NCBI GenBank assembly: GCA_002347285.1
Contig: DDXW01000016.1
Coordinates: 1 to 52,875 of the forward strand
DNA length: 52,875 bases
Direction of reading: 5' to 3'
Source of the DNA: Rhodocyclaceae bacterium UBA2250
GTDB taxonomy: Bacteria > Pseudomonadota > Gammaproteobacteria > Burkholderiales > Rhodocyclaceae
This document shows positions 16,327-24,688 of this stretch, piece by piece. Position 1 is the first letter of the stretch, and the number at the start of each line of letters is the position of its first letter. The translations under genes were made by a program, and so were the position numbers. The notes below the pieces were generated by a model. The model was not told the origin of the DNA. It was given only the letters and a program-made list of their open reading frames with translations, and searched no databases.

Positions 16327-17396
16327 TCGCGGACGCCGGCCGGCTCATCGCGGCGGTGCAGCGCAACTGCCACATCGCCGACGCGCGCCACGCGCGCGAG
16401 ATGACGCTGTGCACCTACCTGCTCGAGATGCGCGAGTTCTACCGCTGGGAAACCGGTATTCCGCTCGGCGATCCGCTGGCCCGGCCGGAGGTCGGCGCCT
16501 GGCTCTGCGCGCGCGAGGAACTCTGGGAGACGCTCGTCGACGACAGCTTCGGCGCCGTGCCGATCGCCGGCACCGACCACGAACCCTTCGCGGTCGCGGA
16601 CATCAACGCCCGGCTGGTGCCGCACGGCCTCGTCTACGGCGCCGGCATCGGCCGCTTCGGCAAGCCGCATTTCTTCCTCGGCCGCCTCGAGCGCGCGGAG
16701 GAAAGCGACGGCCTCACCGTGCTGGTCTGTGAGTGCGAATACGCGCGCGACCTGACCACCATGCCGGCCGCACTGCAGGGCGGCACGGTGATCGTGCGGC
16801 GCGAGGCGCTGCGCCAGTGGCTGTGGGAGAAGGCCGAAGCCTGGACGATGAAACAGACGCCCGGCGCGCTCGCCCTCGCGCTGGCGGCGCACGGCCATGC
16901 GCATGATCCGCACGCGGCGCTCGAGCGCATGGCCGACGCCGAGACGGAAACCCTGATCCTGCACGAGCGCGGCGAGCATGCCGCCGGCCGCCTGCTCGGC
17001 ACGGTCTGGGAAGAGCGGCTCGCCTGCTCCAGCAGGCGGCGCGCCGAGATCCTGATGCGCGCCGTGCGCGACAACCTCGCCGACTGCCTCGTCACCCTGC
17101 CGGCACTGATCGAGCGTCAGGCCTGGCCGTCGCTGTGGTTCTGGTTCGCCAACTTCGATGGCATGCGGCGTGAACTGTTTCCCGCGCTGGCGCAGTTCGA
17201 CTACGAAAAACTCGGCGCTGGTGGGGCGGCGTCAGCCGCATCCACCGCCAACATGGGGGCGGCGTCGGCGGAACTGGCGGCGCTCGCCGCGCGCGGCGCG
17301 GAGCACTTCGCGGCCGTCGCGCGCCGCCTGCTCGCGCTCGACGAGGCGTCGATCGCCGCCCTCTCGCACGACATCCCCGTGCTGGCCTTGGCATAA
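16323..17396 (+). CDS. Conserved uncharacterised protein (Sfum_1244-like)
   Basis: A 357-residue soluble protein. The N-terminus (RNCHIADARHAREMTLCTYL) and the YGAGIGRFGKPHFFLGRL segment resemble the uncharacterised family I recall as Sfum_1244; this recognition is from memory and moderate. It has no signal peptide or transmembrane helix. Near residue 297 the chain contains KLGAGGAASAAS followed by an Ala-rich run, encoded by dispersed repeat copy 4, which looks like a low-complexity insertion before the C-terminal helix. It is last in the coupled operon that begins at 13014. Confidence 0.65.
   Translation: MIADAGRLIAAVQRNCHIADARHAREMTLCTYLLEMREFYRWETGIPLGDPLARPEVGAWLCAREELWETLVDDSFGAVPIAGTDHEPFAVADINARLVPHGLVYGAGIGRFGKPHFFLGRLERAEESDGLTVLVCECEYARDLTTMPAALQGGTVIVRREALRQWLWEKAEAWTMKQTPGALALALAAHGHAHDPHAALERMADAETETLILHERGEHAAGRLLGTVWEERLACSSRRRAEILMRAVRDNLADCLVTLPALIERQAWPSLWFWFANFDGMRRELFPALAQFDYEKLGAGGAASAASTANMGAASAELAALAARGAEHFAAVARRLLALDEASIAALSHDIPVLALA
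17208..17232 (+). repeat. Dispersed G-rich repeat, copy 4
   Basis: Two mismatches to the consensus. Read in frame it gives K-L-G-A-G-G-A-A in the preceding gene product, the same frame as copies 3, 5 and 11. Confidence 0.7.
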
Positions 17397-17397
17397 T
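17392..17397 (+). promoter_or_regulatory. Candidate -10 box (CATAAT) before hyi
   Basis: CATAAT (5/6) ends eight bases before the hyi ATG, overlapping the stop of the previous gene. A start point one helical step downstream would fall at or next to the ATG. GGGG in between could instead serve as a ribosome site. Confidence 0.3.
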
Positions 17398-17405
17398 CCG
17401 GGGCC

Positions 17406-18188
17406 ATGCCGCTCAAGTTCTCCGCCAACCTCTCGCTGCTGTTCGGCGAGCACGACTTCCTCGACCGCTTCGGCGCCGCCGCGCGCGCCGGCTTCGCCGG
17501 GGTCGAGTGCCACTTCCCCTACGCGCACGACAAGGCGGCGCTCGCCGAAGTGCAGCTCACCTCCGGCGTCGAAGTCGCGCTGTTCAACCTGCCGGCCGGC
17601 GACTGGGATGCCGGCGAGCGCGGCATCGCCTGCCTCCCCGCGCGCAAGGCCGAGTTCCAGGACGGCGTCGGCCGCGCGATCGAGTATGCCGAAGCGCTCG
17701 GCTGCACGCGGCTCAACTGCCTCGCCGGCATTCCGGCCGGCGCCAATTGTTCGCAGGGCAAGGCCATCGACACGCTCATCGACAACCTCCAGTTCGCGGC
17801 GGCGGTGACGCAGCGCGCCGGCATTCGGCTCATGCTCGAGCCGCTCAACACGCGCGACAACCCCGGCTTCCTGATCTCGACCACCACGCAGGCGATGCAG
17901 GTCATCGATGCCGCCGGCAGCAAAAACCTCTATTTGCAGTACGACCTCTACCACGCGCAGGTGATGGAAGGCGACCTGACGCGCACGCTCGAAACGCTGC
18001 TGCCGCGCATCGGCCACCTCCAGCTCGCCGACAACCCCGGCCGCCACGAGCCGGGCAGCGGCGAGATCAACTTCCCCTTCCTGCTGCGCCGCCTCGACGA
18101 ACTCGGCTACGCCGGCTGGATCGGCTGCGAATACCAGCCGAGCGGAACGACGGAAGACAGCCTCGGCTGGCTGGCGGCGTGGCGCTGA
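17406..18188 (+). CDS. hyi: Hydroxypyruvate isomerase
   Basis: A 260-residue TIM-barrel enzyme of the AP-endonuclease-2/xylose isomerase superfamily, full length for Hyi/OtnI. It interconverts hydroxypyruvate and tartronate semialdehyde in the cytoplasm. Diagnostic segments are FSANLSLLF at the start, LNCLAGIP near residue 100, the metal-ligand Glu in LEPLN near 145, DLYHAQ near 180 and GCEYQP near 240. It leads the glycolate/glycerate region: glycerate 2-kinase and glcDEF follow. The alternative OtnI-type threonate role is less likely because the partner genes are absent. Confidence 0.88.
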   Translation: MPLKFSANLSLLFGEHDFLDRFGAAARAGFAGVECHFPYAHDKAALAEVQLTSGVEVALFNLPAGDWDAGERGIACLPARKAEFQDGVGRAIEYAEALGCTRLNCLAGIPAGANCSQGKAIDTLIDNLQFAAAVTQRAGIRLMLEPLNTRDNPGFLISTTTQAMQVIDAAGSKNLYLQYDLYHAQVMEGDLTRTLETLLPRIGHLQLADNPGRHEPGSGEINFPFLLRRLDELGYAGWIGCEYQPSGTTEDSLGWLAAWR

Positions 18189-18207
18189 ACTGACTCGGTG
18201 TCAGGGG

Positions 18208-18420
18208 CTACAAATCTGCTGGAGTGATGCCGGTATGCTTGGCAAGGCGTGAAAGCATCCGGGGGCCGATTTCGTCGCCGTCGTGAAACGTGAAGACCAC
18301 ATCGGGCCAGCCTTCGCGGGACAGTGTGCGGTGAGAGCCGGACTGCCGCTTCAATTTCCATCCAATGCCAAACAAAGCCGCGAGCAGACGTTTGGCCTTA
18401 ATGGATGGCCATTGGTTCAT
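18208..18420 (-). CDS. hicA: HicA mRNA interferase toxin
   Basis: A 70-residue HicA toxin with a dsRBD-like fold. The catalytic His lies in GSHRTL (residue 30), preceded by GWKLKRQ and followed by FTFHDGDEI. Active HicA degrades mRNA in the cytoplasm and is blocked by HicB. It starts inside the end of hicB (ATGA overlap), giving the order hicB-hicA. The length is complete, so the toxin is probably functional. Confidence 0.9.
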   Translation of the reverse strand: MNQWPSIKAKRLLAALFGIGWKLKRQSGSHRTLSREGWPDVVFTFHDGDEIGPRMLSRLAKHTGITPADL

Positions 18421-18626
18421 GCGGCAAGGGGTAAGGAGATGTTGATTTCGATGGGGCGCGACTCGTTTAGCTCAAGACGCTCGGCCATGGTGCGCAGGGC
18501 AAGCACCTCGGCCTTGGCCATGGCCTCTTCGGCTGTCTGGCCATAACACATGATGCCGGGAAGCTGCGGAATCTCGGCGATCCAGCGGCCATCAACTTCT
18601 TCCTCGCACTCGATGCTGAAGTTCAT
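18417..18626 (-). CDS. hicB: HicB antitoxin
   Basis: A 69-residue HicB with the partial RNase H-like fold (DGRWIAEIPQLPGIMCYGQT) typical of HicB, which binds and neutralises HicA. There is no C-terminal DNA-binding domain, so it is the short type; autoregulation would need another route. A possible -10 (TACAAT) lies at 18655-18660 on the same strand, and GGAG sits before the ATG. The pair sits between two metabolic genes and is probably a later arrival. Confidence 0.88.
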   Translation of the reverse strand: MNFSIECEEEVDGRWIAEIPQLPGIMCYGQTAEEAMAKAEVLALRTMAERLELNESRPIEINISLPLAA

Positions 18627-18725
18627 GTTCGATCTCCGGTAGAAGGTATGGGAGATTGTAGCTTGTCATGGTTGCCGATGCCCTGAAACCGCGTCATTCC
18701 ATCCTGGAGAGATCGTGCTCGGCTT

Positions 18726-19256
18726 TCATGCCTCGTCAGATTCGCTGAAAGCACCTTCACGCGCTGGCCGCGTTTGCGTCGTGCGCTCGGACATAAAGTC
18801 TTCGCTGACGGTGTTATCGGCAGCCATATAGCTGTCCCGGCCTTGCGCGAGCGGCGCGCCGCCTTTCAGCATCCACGCCCGCGGGTTGTGCTCGAAACCC
18901 AGCTTCGGGTAATAGTCGTTCGCCTGCGGGGCGGCCAGCAGCACCATCATGCATTCGGGCTTGAGATGGCGACGGGTTTCCTCGACCAGCCGCCTGCCGA
19001 TGCCGCGGCGCTGGTACGCGGCATCGACCGCCAGGTCGGCCACGTAGGCGACGTAGGCATGGTCCGTCAGCGTGCGGCAGATGCCCACCAGGCGGTCGCC
19101 ATTCCAGGCCGTGATGAGGATGTCCGCGTTCTTCAGCATGTCCGCGAAAATGTCCGGCCGATCCACCGGCCGCCGCTCGCCCAGCGTGGAGCGCTGGTAG
19201 AGGTCGATGGCGTCAGCTACGGAAATCCCGGCGGCGTCTCGGTATTCGATGGACAT
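18726..19256 (-). CDS. GNAT-family N-acetyltransferase
   Basis: A 176-residue protein with a complete GNAT fold: the acetyl-CoA loop QRRGIGRRLVEE (about residues 83-94), LLAAPQANDYYPKLGF in the last strand-helix, and ILITAWNGDRLVGICR in the central sheet. About 25 extra residues at the C-terminus are polar and probably disordered. The acceptor is unknown. It is divergent from the glycerate kinase gene, with a 41-base shared upstream region. Confidence 0.85.
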   Translation of the reverse strand: MSIEYRDAAGISVADAIDLYQRSTLGERRPVDRPDIFADMLKNADILITAWNGDRLVGICRTLTDHAYVAYVADLAVDAAYQRRGIGRRLVEETRRHLKPECMMVLLAAPQANDYYPKLGFEHNPRAWMLKGGAPLAQGRDSYMAADNTVSEDFMSERTTQTRPAREGAFSESDEA

Positions 19257-19285
19257 CGTCTGGCTGCGGTGTTGGGTGGCGAAGG

Positions 19286-19291
19286 TATAGT
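19286..19291 (+). promoter_or_regulatory. Candidate -10 box (TATAGT) at leaderless spacing
   Basis: TATAGT (5/6) ends six bases before the glycerate kinase ATG, with no ribosome-binding sequence between. The predicted start point would be the A of the ATG. Confidence 0.35.
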
Positions 19292-19297
19292 ACGCCG

Positions 19298-20470
19298 ATG
19301 CCGAATCCGCGCGAATTCCTCCGCAGCCTTTTCGACGCGGCGCTGGCCGCCGCCAGCCCCGCCGTCTGCGTGCCGCCGCAGCTGCCCGACCCGGCGACGG
19401 TGAAGGGCCGCATCGTCGTGGTCGGCGCGGGCAAGGCCGCCGCCGCGATGGCGGCGGCCGTCGAAAACGCATGGAGTCATGATCTCCACCGGGTCACGGG
19501 CTTGGTGGTGACGCGCTACGGCCACGGCGTGCCGACGCGCAGGATCGAGGTGGTTGAGGCGGCGCACCCGGTGCCGGACGCGGCCGGGCAGGACGCGGCG
19601 CGGCGCGTCCTCGCGGCGGTGCAGGGTTTGAAAGCGGACGACCTGGTGCTGGCGCTGATGTCGGGCGGCGGCTCGGCGCTGCTGGCGCTGCCGGCGCCGG
19701 GCGTCACGCTCGCCGCGAAGCAGGCGCGCACGCGGGAGCTGCTGAAGGGCGGCGCGTCGATCCACGAGATCAATGCCGAGCGCAAGCGGCTCTCGGCGAT
19801 CAAGGGCGGCAAGCTCGCGGCCGCCGCGCTGCCGGCGCGCGTGCTGACGCTGGCGATCTCCGACGTGCCCGGCGACGACCCGGCCACCATCGCCTCGGGG
19901 CCGACCGTGCCGGCGCCGGACGATCCGGCCTTCCCGTTCTGCACGACGCGCGTGATCGCCACCGCGCGGGACGCGCTGCGCGCCGCGGCCGACGCGGCGC
20001 TGCGGGCCGGGGTGACGCCGCTGATCCTCGGCGACCGCATCGAGGGCGAGGCGCGCGAGGTCGCCAAGGTCATGGCGGGCATCGCGCTCTCGTGCAAGTT
20101 CGCCGCGCAGCCGCTCGCCGCGCCCTGCGTGCTCCTCTCCGGCGGCGAGACGACGGTGACGGTGAAGGGTGGCGGGCGCGGCGGGCGCAACGCCGAGTTC
20201 CTGCTGGCGCTGGCGATCGCCCTCAAAGGCGAGCCGGGCATTTCCGCGATCGCCTGCGACACCGACGGCATCGACGGCTCGGAGGACAACGCCGGCGCGC
20301 TGCTCGGGCCGGATACCCTGGCGCGCGCGCAGAACTGCGGTCTCGACGCGCGGGCGCGGCTCGCGGACAACGACGCCTACGGTTTCTTTGCCGCGCTCGG
20401 CGATCTGGTGGTGACCGGGCCGACGCGCACCAACGTCAACGATTTCCGCGCGCTGCTGATCGGCGCCTAG
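19298..20470 (+). CDS. ttuD: Glycerate 2-kinase (MOFRL family)
   Basis: A 390-residue MOFRL/DUF4147 kinase that phosphorylates D-glycerate to 2-phosphoglycerate; older annotations call it hydroxypyruvate reductase TtuD. The N-terminal domain carries GAGKAAAAMA near residue 45 and LMSGGGSALLALP near 122. The C-terminal MOFRL domain has SGGETTVTVKGGGRGGRN near 280. Together with hyi and glcDEF it completes the lower part of glycolate salvage. The stop shares the palindrome CTAG with the stop of the convergent transporter gene. Confidence 0.9.
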   Translation: MPNPREFLRSLFDAALAAASPAVCVPPQLPDPATVKGRIVVVGAGKAAAAMAAAVENAWSHDLHRVTGLVVTRYGHGVPTRRIEVVEAAHPVPDAAGQDAARRVLAAVQGLKADDLVLALMSGGGSALLALPAPGVTLAAKQARTRELLKGGASIHEINAERKRLSAIKGGKLAAAALPARVLTLAISDVPGDDPATIASGPTVPAPDDPAFPFCTTRVIATARDALRAAADAALRAGVTPLILGDRIEGEAREVAKVMAGIALSCKFAAQPLAAPCVLLSGGETTVTVKGGGRGGRNAEFLLALAIALKGEPGISAIACDTDGIDGSEDNAGALLGPDTLARAQNCGLDARARLADNDAYGFFAALGDLVVTGPTRTNVNDFRALLIGA

Positions 20471-22074
20471 CCGGTTTTTCCCGGCTGCAGCGGCGGCTCC
20501 GTGTCGCCCTCGGGATGTTCCTCCGGCCGGTGCAGGCCGGCCGCCAGCATGTGCGCCGCCTTGAGCATCTGGTTCACGCCGCGCCGCAGCGCGCTCGCCG
20601 CGCGCAGCTGCGCATCCATCTCCGCAGGCGCGAGCTCGCCGCGCGCCCCGGCTTCGAGCAGGCCGGCCTTGAGCGTCTGGTAGGCGGCCTCGAACGCGTC
20701 GGGCGCCGCGTCGGGCGCCTGCAGCAGTTGCGCCGCCCGGGCGAGGAAGTCGGCCGCCGCCGGCGGGAGCGGACTCTCCAGGGCGGCGGTGGCCTCGCTC
20801 GCCAGCTCGGCGGCGGTTTCGTAGTAGCGCGCCACGCGCAGGACGCGCGGCAGGCGGCTGGCGGTGTCCGCGCTCATCTCGGCGCGCTGGATGTGGGTGA
20901 CGAAGTCGACCACGGCGCGGTTGAGCCGGTCGACGATGGCGCGGTCGCGCTCGATGAAGGGGCGGGCGCCGGTCGGCCGCGCCAGCGCGTCCTGCATCAT
21001 GCGGCCGGCGATTTCGCCGATGCGGCATACCTCGCGCACCACCGCGTCGAGCGCCAGCACCGGCACGGCGGCGACGGTGGCGTCGATGAAGCGCGGCCGT
21101 GCCTCGTCCTCCTCGGCGGTGCGGAAGCGCCGCTCGAGAAAGCGCGTCAGCGCATCGGCCAGCGGCCACATCAGCGCCACGCCGAGGAGGTTGAAGACGG
21201 TGTGGAACAGCGCCAGGGTCGCGGCGGGGGCGGTGTCGTCCCCGAGCGCCGCGCGCAGCCCGACGATCGCGGCGAGCAGCCAGGGCAGGATCAGCAGCGC
21301 GACGCCGCCGGTGATGACGTTGAACAGCACGTGCGCCCCGGCGGCGCGCCGCGCGTTCGAGGTGGCGCCGATCGCGGCGAGGATCGCCGTGACCGTGGTG
21401 CCGACGTTGGCGCCGATCACCACGGCGGCGGCGGCTTCGAGGCTCAGCATGCCGCTTTGCGCCGCCGAGAACGCCAGCACCAGCGAGGCGGCCGAGGCCT
21501 GCATCAGCACCGTCATCAGGATGCCGGCCAGCACCATCGCGACGATGCCGGCGGCGCCCGGCAGCTGGGGCAGCGTGAAGCCGGCCGCCGTGCCGGCGAA
21601 GGCGTCCTGCAGCAGGTCGATGCCGAGGAACAGCACGCCGAAGCCGGCCAGCGCCGTGCCCAGCGCGCCGCGCCGCTGGCCGGCGCCGGTGAGGCGCAGC
21701 GTCATGCCGATGCCGATCAGCGGCAGGGCCAGCGCGTCGATCCTGAACTGCATGCCGACGAGCGCCACCAGCCAGCCGGTCATCGTCGTGCCGACGTTGG
21801 CGCCGAACAGCACCCACAGCGCCTGGCCGAGCGTGAGCAGGCCGGCGTTGACGAAGCCGATGGCCGCGACGGTGATCGCGCTCGAGGACTGCACCAGCGC
21901 CGTCATCAGCGCGCCGAAGGCCAGCCCGCGCAGGCGCGAGTTCGTCGAGCGCGCGAGGATGCGCTCGAGCGCCGGGCCCGCGGCGAGCTTGAGGCCGTCG
22001 GTCATCAGTCCCATGCCGAGCAGGAACAGGCCGACGCCGCCGAGCAGGCCGGCGGCGGCTTCCCAGGGGTTCAT
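20467..22074 (-). CDS. Na+/phosphate symporter with C-terminal PhoU-like domain
   Basis: A 535-residue inner-membrane protein of the NptA/PNaS family. Two inverted Na/Pi repeats are visible: QSSSAITVAAIGFVNAG near residue 60 and MQASAASLVLAFSAAQ near 190, each followed by GANVGTT. About nine helices occupy residues 5-335. The cytoplasmic C-terminal part (about 350-510) is helical and PhoU-like. It should import phosphate with sodium. The start at 22074 has GGAG upstream; an ATG at 22113 would add 13 poor residues. It is convergent with glycerate kinase (four-base overlap). Confidence 0.87.
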   Translation of the reverse strand: MNPWEAAAGLLGGVGLFLLGMGLMTDGLKLAAGPALERILARSTNSRLRGLAFGALMTALVQSSSAITVAAIGFVNAGLLTLGQALWVLFGANVGTTMTGWLVALVGMQFRIDALALPLIGIGMTLRLTGAGQRRGALGTALAGFGVLFLGIDLLQDAFAGTAAGFTLPQLPGAAGIVAMVLAGILMTVLMQASAASLVLAFSAAQSGMLSLEAAAAVVIGANVGTTVTAILAAIGATSNARRAAGAHVLFNVITGGVALLILPWLLAAIVGLRAALGDDTAPAATLALFHTVFNLLGVALMWPLADALTRFLERRFRTAEEDEARPRFIDATVAAVPVLALDAVVREVCRIGEIAGRMMQDALARPTGARPFIERDRAIVDRLNRAVVDFVTHIQRAEMSADTASRLPRVLRVARYYETAAELASEATAALESPLPPAAADFLARAAQLLQAPDAAPDAFEAAYQTLKAGLLEAGARGELAPAEMDAQLRAASALRRGVNQMLKAAHMLAAGLHRPEEHPEGDTEPPLQPGKTG

Positions 22075-22172
22075 GACGCGGCGCTCCGCGATGTCGAGCA
22101 GGGGAACATGCACGCATTATGGGCAAGATGAGGGAAAATGCGCGGCAGGACAACCACTAAAAGAGCGATCCG

Positions 22173-23633
22173 ATGGCAGTTCCCGGCGTGCAAGCCCCAA
22201 CCCCGAACTCCGACGGCCAGGCCGCGCTGCTGCGCGAACTCGCCGCTATCCTGCCGCCGTCCGCGCTGCTCGTCGAGCACGAGGACTTGAAACCCTACGA
22301 ATGCGACGGCCTGACCGCCTATCGCCAGCTGCCCTGGGTCGTCGCGCTGCCGTCCGACGAGGCGCAGGCCGTCGCGATCCTGCGTGCCTGCCACCGCCAC
22401 CGCGTGCCGGTGGTCGCGCGCGGCGCCGGCACCGGACTGTCGGGCGGCGCGACGCCGGTGGCCGGCGGCGTGATCCTCTCGCTGGCCAAGTTCATGCGCA
22501 TCCTGTCGATCGACCCGCTGGCGTGCACCGCGCGCGTGCAGCCGGGCGTGCGCAACCTGGCGATCTCGGAGGCGGCCGCGCCCTTTGGCCTCTACTACGC
22601 GCCCGACCCCAGCTCGCAGCTCGCCTGCACCATCGGCGGCAACGTCGCCGAGAACTCGGGCGGCGTGCATTGCCTCAAGTATGGCCTGACGGTGCACAAC
22701 ATCCTCAAGCTGCGCGTCGCGCTGATCGACGGCACGGTGGTCGAGATCGGTTCCGACGCCCTCGATGCGCCCGGCTACGACCTGCTGGCCTTGCTGGTCG
22801 GCTCCGAGGGCATGCTCGGCATCGTGCTCGAGGCGACGGTGAAGCTGACGCCGAAACCGCAGGTCGCCCAGGTGGTGATGGCCTCGTTCGACGATGTGGT
22901 CGCGGCCGGCAACGCGGTGGCCGCGATCATCGCCGCCGGCATCATCCCGGCCGGACTGGAAATGATGGACAAGCCGGCCACCGCCGCGGTCGAGGACTTC
23001 GTGCATGCGGGCTACGACCTCTCGGCCGCGGCGATCCTGCTGGCCGAGTCCGACGGCACGCCCGAGGAAGTCGAAGAGGAGATCGCCGCGATGAAGGCGG
23101 TGCTGGCGCGGGCCGGCGCGCGCGAGCTGCGCGTCTCGCAGAGCGAGGCCGAGCGGCTCAAGTTCTGGGCCGGCCGCAAGGCGGCCTTCCCCGCGGTCGG
23201 CCGCCTGACGCCGGATTATCTCTGCATGGACGGCACCATCCCGAGGAAGCACCTCGCGCGGGTGCTGACGCGCATCGCCGAGCTGGCGACGCAGTACGGC
23301 CTGCGCTGCGCCAACGTCTTCCACGCCGGCGACGGCAACCTGCACCCGCTGATCATGTTCGACGCCAACGTGCCCGGCGAGCTGGAGCGTGCCACCGAGT
23401 TCGGCGCGCGCATTCTCGAGCTGTCGGTCGACGTCGGCGGCACCATCACCGGCGAGCACGGCGTCGGCATCGAAAAGGTCGGCCAGATGTGCGTGCAGTT
23501 CACGCGCGAGGAGCTCGAAGCCTTCCATGCCGTCAAGGCCGCCTTCGATCCGGACGGCCTGCTCAACCCGGGCAAGGCGGTGCCGACGCCGCGCCGCTGC
23601 TCCGAATATCGTCTCACGGGGAGCGCGCGATGA
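22173..23633 (+). CDS. glcD: Glycolate oxidase FAD subunit GlcD
   Basis: A 486-residue FAD-linked oxidase (PCMH type). The FAD region has RGAGTGLSGGATP near residue 87 and GGNVAENSGG near 152; the C-terminal domain has HAGDGNLHP near 388 and GGTITGEHGVGIEK near 423. With GlcE and GlcF it oxidises glycolate to glyoxylate at the inner membrane and feeds the quinone pool. It overlaps glcE by ATGA. It lies divergent from the Na/Pi transporter across 98 bases. Confidence 0.93.
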   Translation: MAVPGVQAPTPNSDGQAALLRELAAILPPSALLVEHEDLKPYECDGLTAYRQLPWVVALPSDEAQAVAILRACHRHRVPVVARGAGTGLSGGATPVAGGVILSLAKFMRILSIDPLACTARVQPGVRNLAISEAAAPFGLYYAPDPSSQLACTIGGNVAENSGGVHCLKYGLTVHNILKLRVALIDGTVVEIGSDALDAPGYDLLALLVGSEGMLGIVLEATVKLTPKPQVAQVVMASFDDVVAAGNAVAAIIAAGIIPAGLEMMDKPATAAVEDFVHAGYDLSAAAILLAESDGTPEEVEEEIAAMKAVLARAGARELRVSQSEAERLKFWAGRKAAFPAVGRLTPDYLCMDGTIPRKHLARVLTRIAELATQYGLRCANVFHAGDGNLHPLIMFDANVPGELERATEFGARILELSVDVGGTITGEHGVGIEKVGQMCVQFTREELEAFHAVKAAFDPDGLLNPGKAVPTPRRCSEYRLTGSAR

Positions 23634-24688
23634 ACGACATGACGGAAATGTTCATCGAGCGCATCCGCGCCGCCAGCGCCGCAAAACCGCTCTGCATCCG
23701 CGGCGCCGGCAGCAAGGACTTCTACGGCAATGCGCCGCAGGGTGAGGTGCTCGACGTGCGCGGGCATCGCGGCATCGTCGCCTACGAACCGACCGAGCTC
23801 GTCATCACCGCGCGCAGCGGCACGCCGCTAACCGAGATCGAAACCGCGCTGGCCGAACAGGGTCAATGCCTGCCCTGCGAGCCGCCGCGCTTTTCCGCCG
23901 ACTCGACTCTCGGCGGGGTGGTGGCGGCCGGCCTGTCCGGCCCGCGCCGCGCCAGCGCCGGTGCGCTGCGCGACTACGTGCTCGGCGTGAAGCTGCTCGA
24001 CGGCAACGCGCGCGAACTGAACTTCGGCGGCCGCGTGATGAAGAACGTCGCCGGCTACGACGTCTCGCGCGTCATCGCCGGCAGCCTCGGCACGCTCGGC
24101 CTGATCCTCGAAGTCTCGCTCAAGGTGCTGCCGCGGCCGGTCGCCGAATCCACGCTGCGCTTCGCGATGAGCGAGGCCGATGCGCTCGAGCGGCTCAACC
24201 GCTGGCGCGGCCAGCCGCTGCCGATCGTCGCGAGCGCCTGGCACGACGGTGCGCTGACGCTGAAGCTGGCCGGCGCGCGCGCGGCGGTCGATGCCGCCGT
24301 GCGGAAACTCGGTGTTGGCGAAGCGGCGGAGAGTGGGTTCTGGGATGCCCTGCGCGACCAGAAGCTGCCGTTCTTTACCGCCGAGACGCTGTGGCGGCTC
24401 TCGCTGCCGGCCACCGCGCCGGCGCTCGACCTGCCGGGCGAACAGCTCGTCGAATGGGGCGGCGCGCAGCGCTGGCTCAAGTCCGACGCACCGGCCGAAA
24501 CCATCCGCGCCGCGGCGGCCGCCGGCGGCGGCCATGCGACGCTCTACCGCGCGCCGGCCGAACCGAAGGCACGCGTCGGCGCCTTCGCGCCGCTGCCGGC
24601 GCCGCCGCTGGCGCTGCACCGCAGCCTCAAGGCCGCCTTCGATCCGCGCGGCCTCTTCAATCCCGGCCGCCTGTATCGGGAGCTGTAA
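23630..24688 (+). CDS. glcE: Glycolate oxidase subunit GlcE
   Basis: A 352-residue FAD-binding subunit, shorter than GlcD and related to it. Visible motifs are IRGAGSKDFYG near residue 23, LGGVVAAGLSGPRRAS near 90 and GYDVSRVIAGSLGTLG near 140. Near residue 226 lies KLGVGEAAES, a degenerate translated copy of the dispersed repeat (24305-24329), which I read as an insertion in a surface loop. Both ends overlap neighbours (ATGA with glcD, TAATG with glcF). Confidence 0.92.
   Translation: MNDMTEMFIERIRAASAAKPLCIRGAGSKDFYGNAPQGEVLDVRGHRGIVAYEPTELVITARSGTPLTEIETALAEQGQCLPCEPPRFSADSTLGGVVAAGLSGPRRASAGALRDYVLGVKLLDGNARELNFGGRVMKNVAGYDVSRVIAGSLGTLGLILEVSLKVLPRPVAESTLRFAMSEADALERLNRWRGQPLPIVASAWHDGALTLKLAGARAAVDAAVRKLGVGEAAESGFWDALRDQKLPFFTAETLWRLSLPATAPALDLPGEQLVEWGGAQRWLKSDAPAETIRAAAAAGGGHATLYRAPAEPKARVGAFAPLPAPPLALHRSLKAAFDPRGLFNPGRLYREL
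24305..24329 (+). repeat. Dispersed G-rich repeat, copy 5 (degenerate)
   Basis: Four mismatches to the consensus inside glcE. It is in the same coding frame as copies 3, 4 and 11 (K-L-G-V-G-E-A-A), so it looks like an older, mutated copy. Confidence 0.5.

Noticed and set aside
19217..22153. Long minus-strand open frame spanning glycerate kinase and the transporter
   Set aside because: It covers two recognisable genes in the wrong frame and has low-complexity composition.
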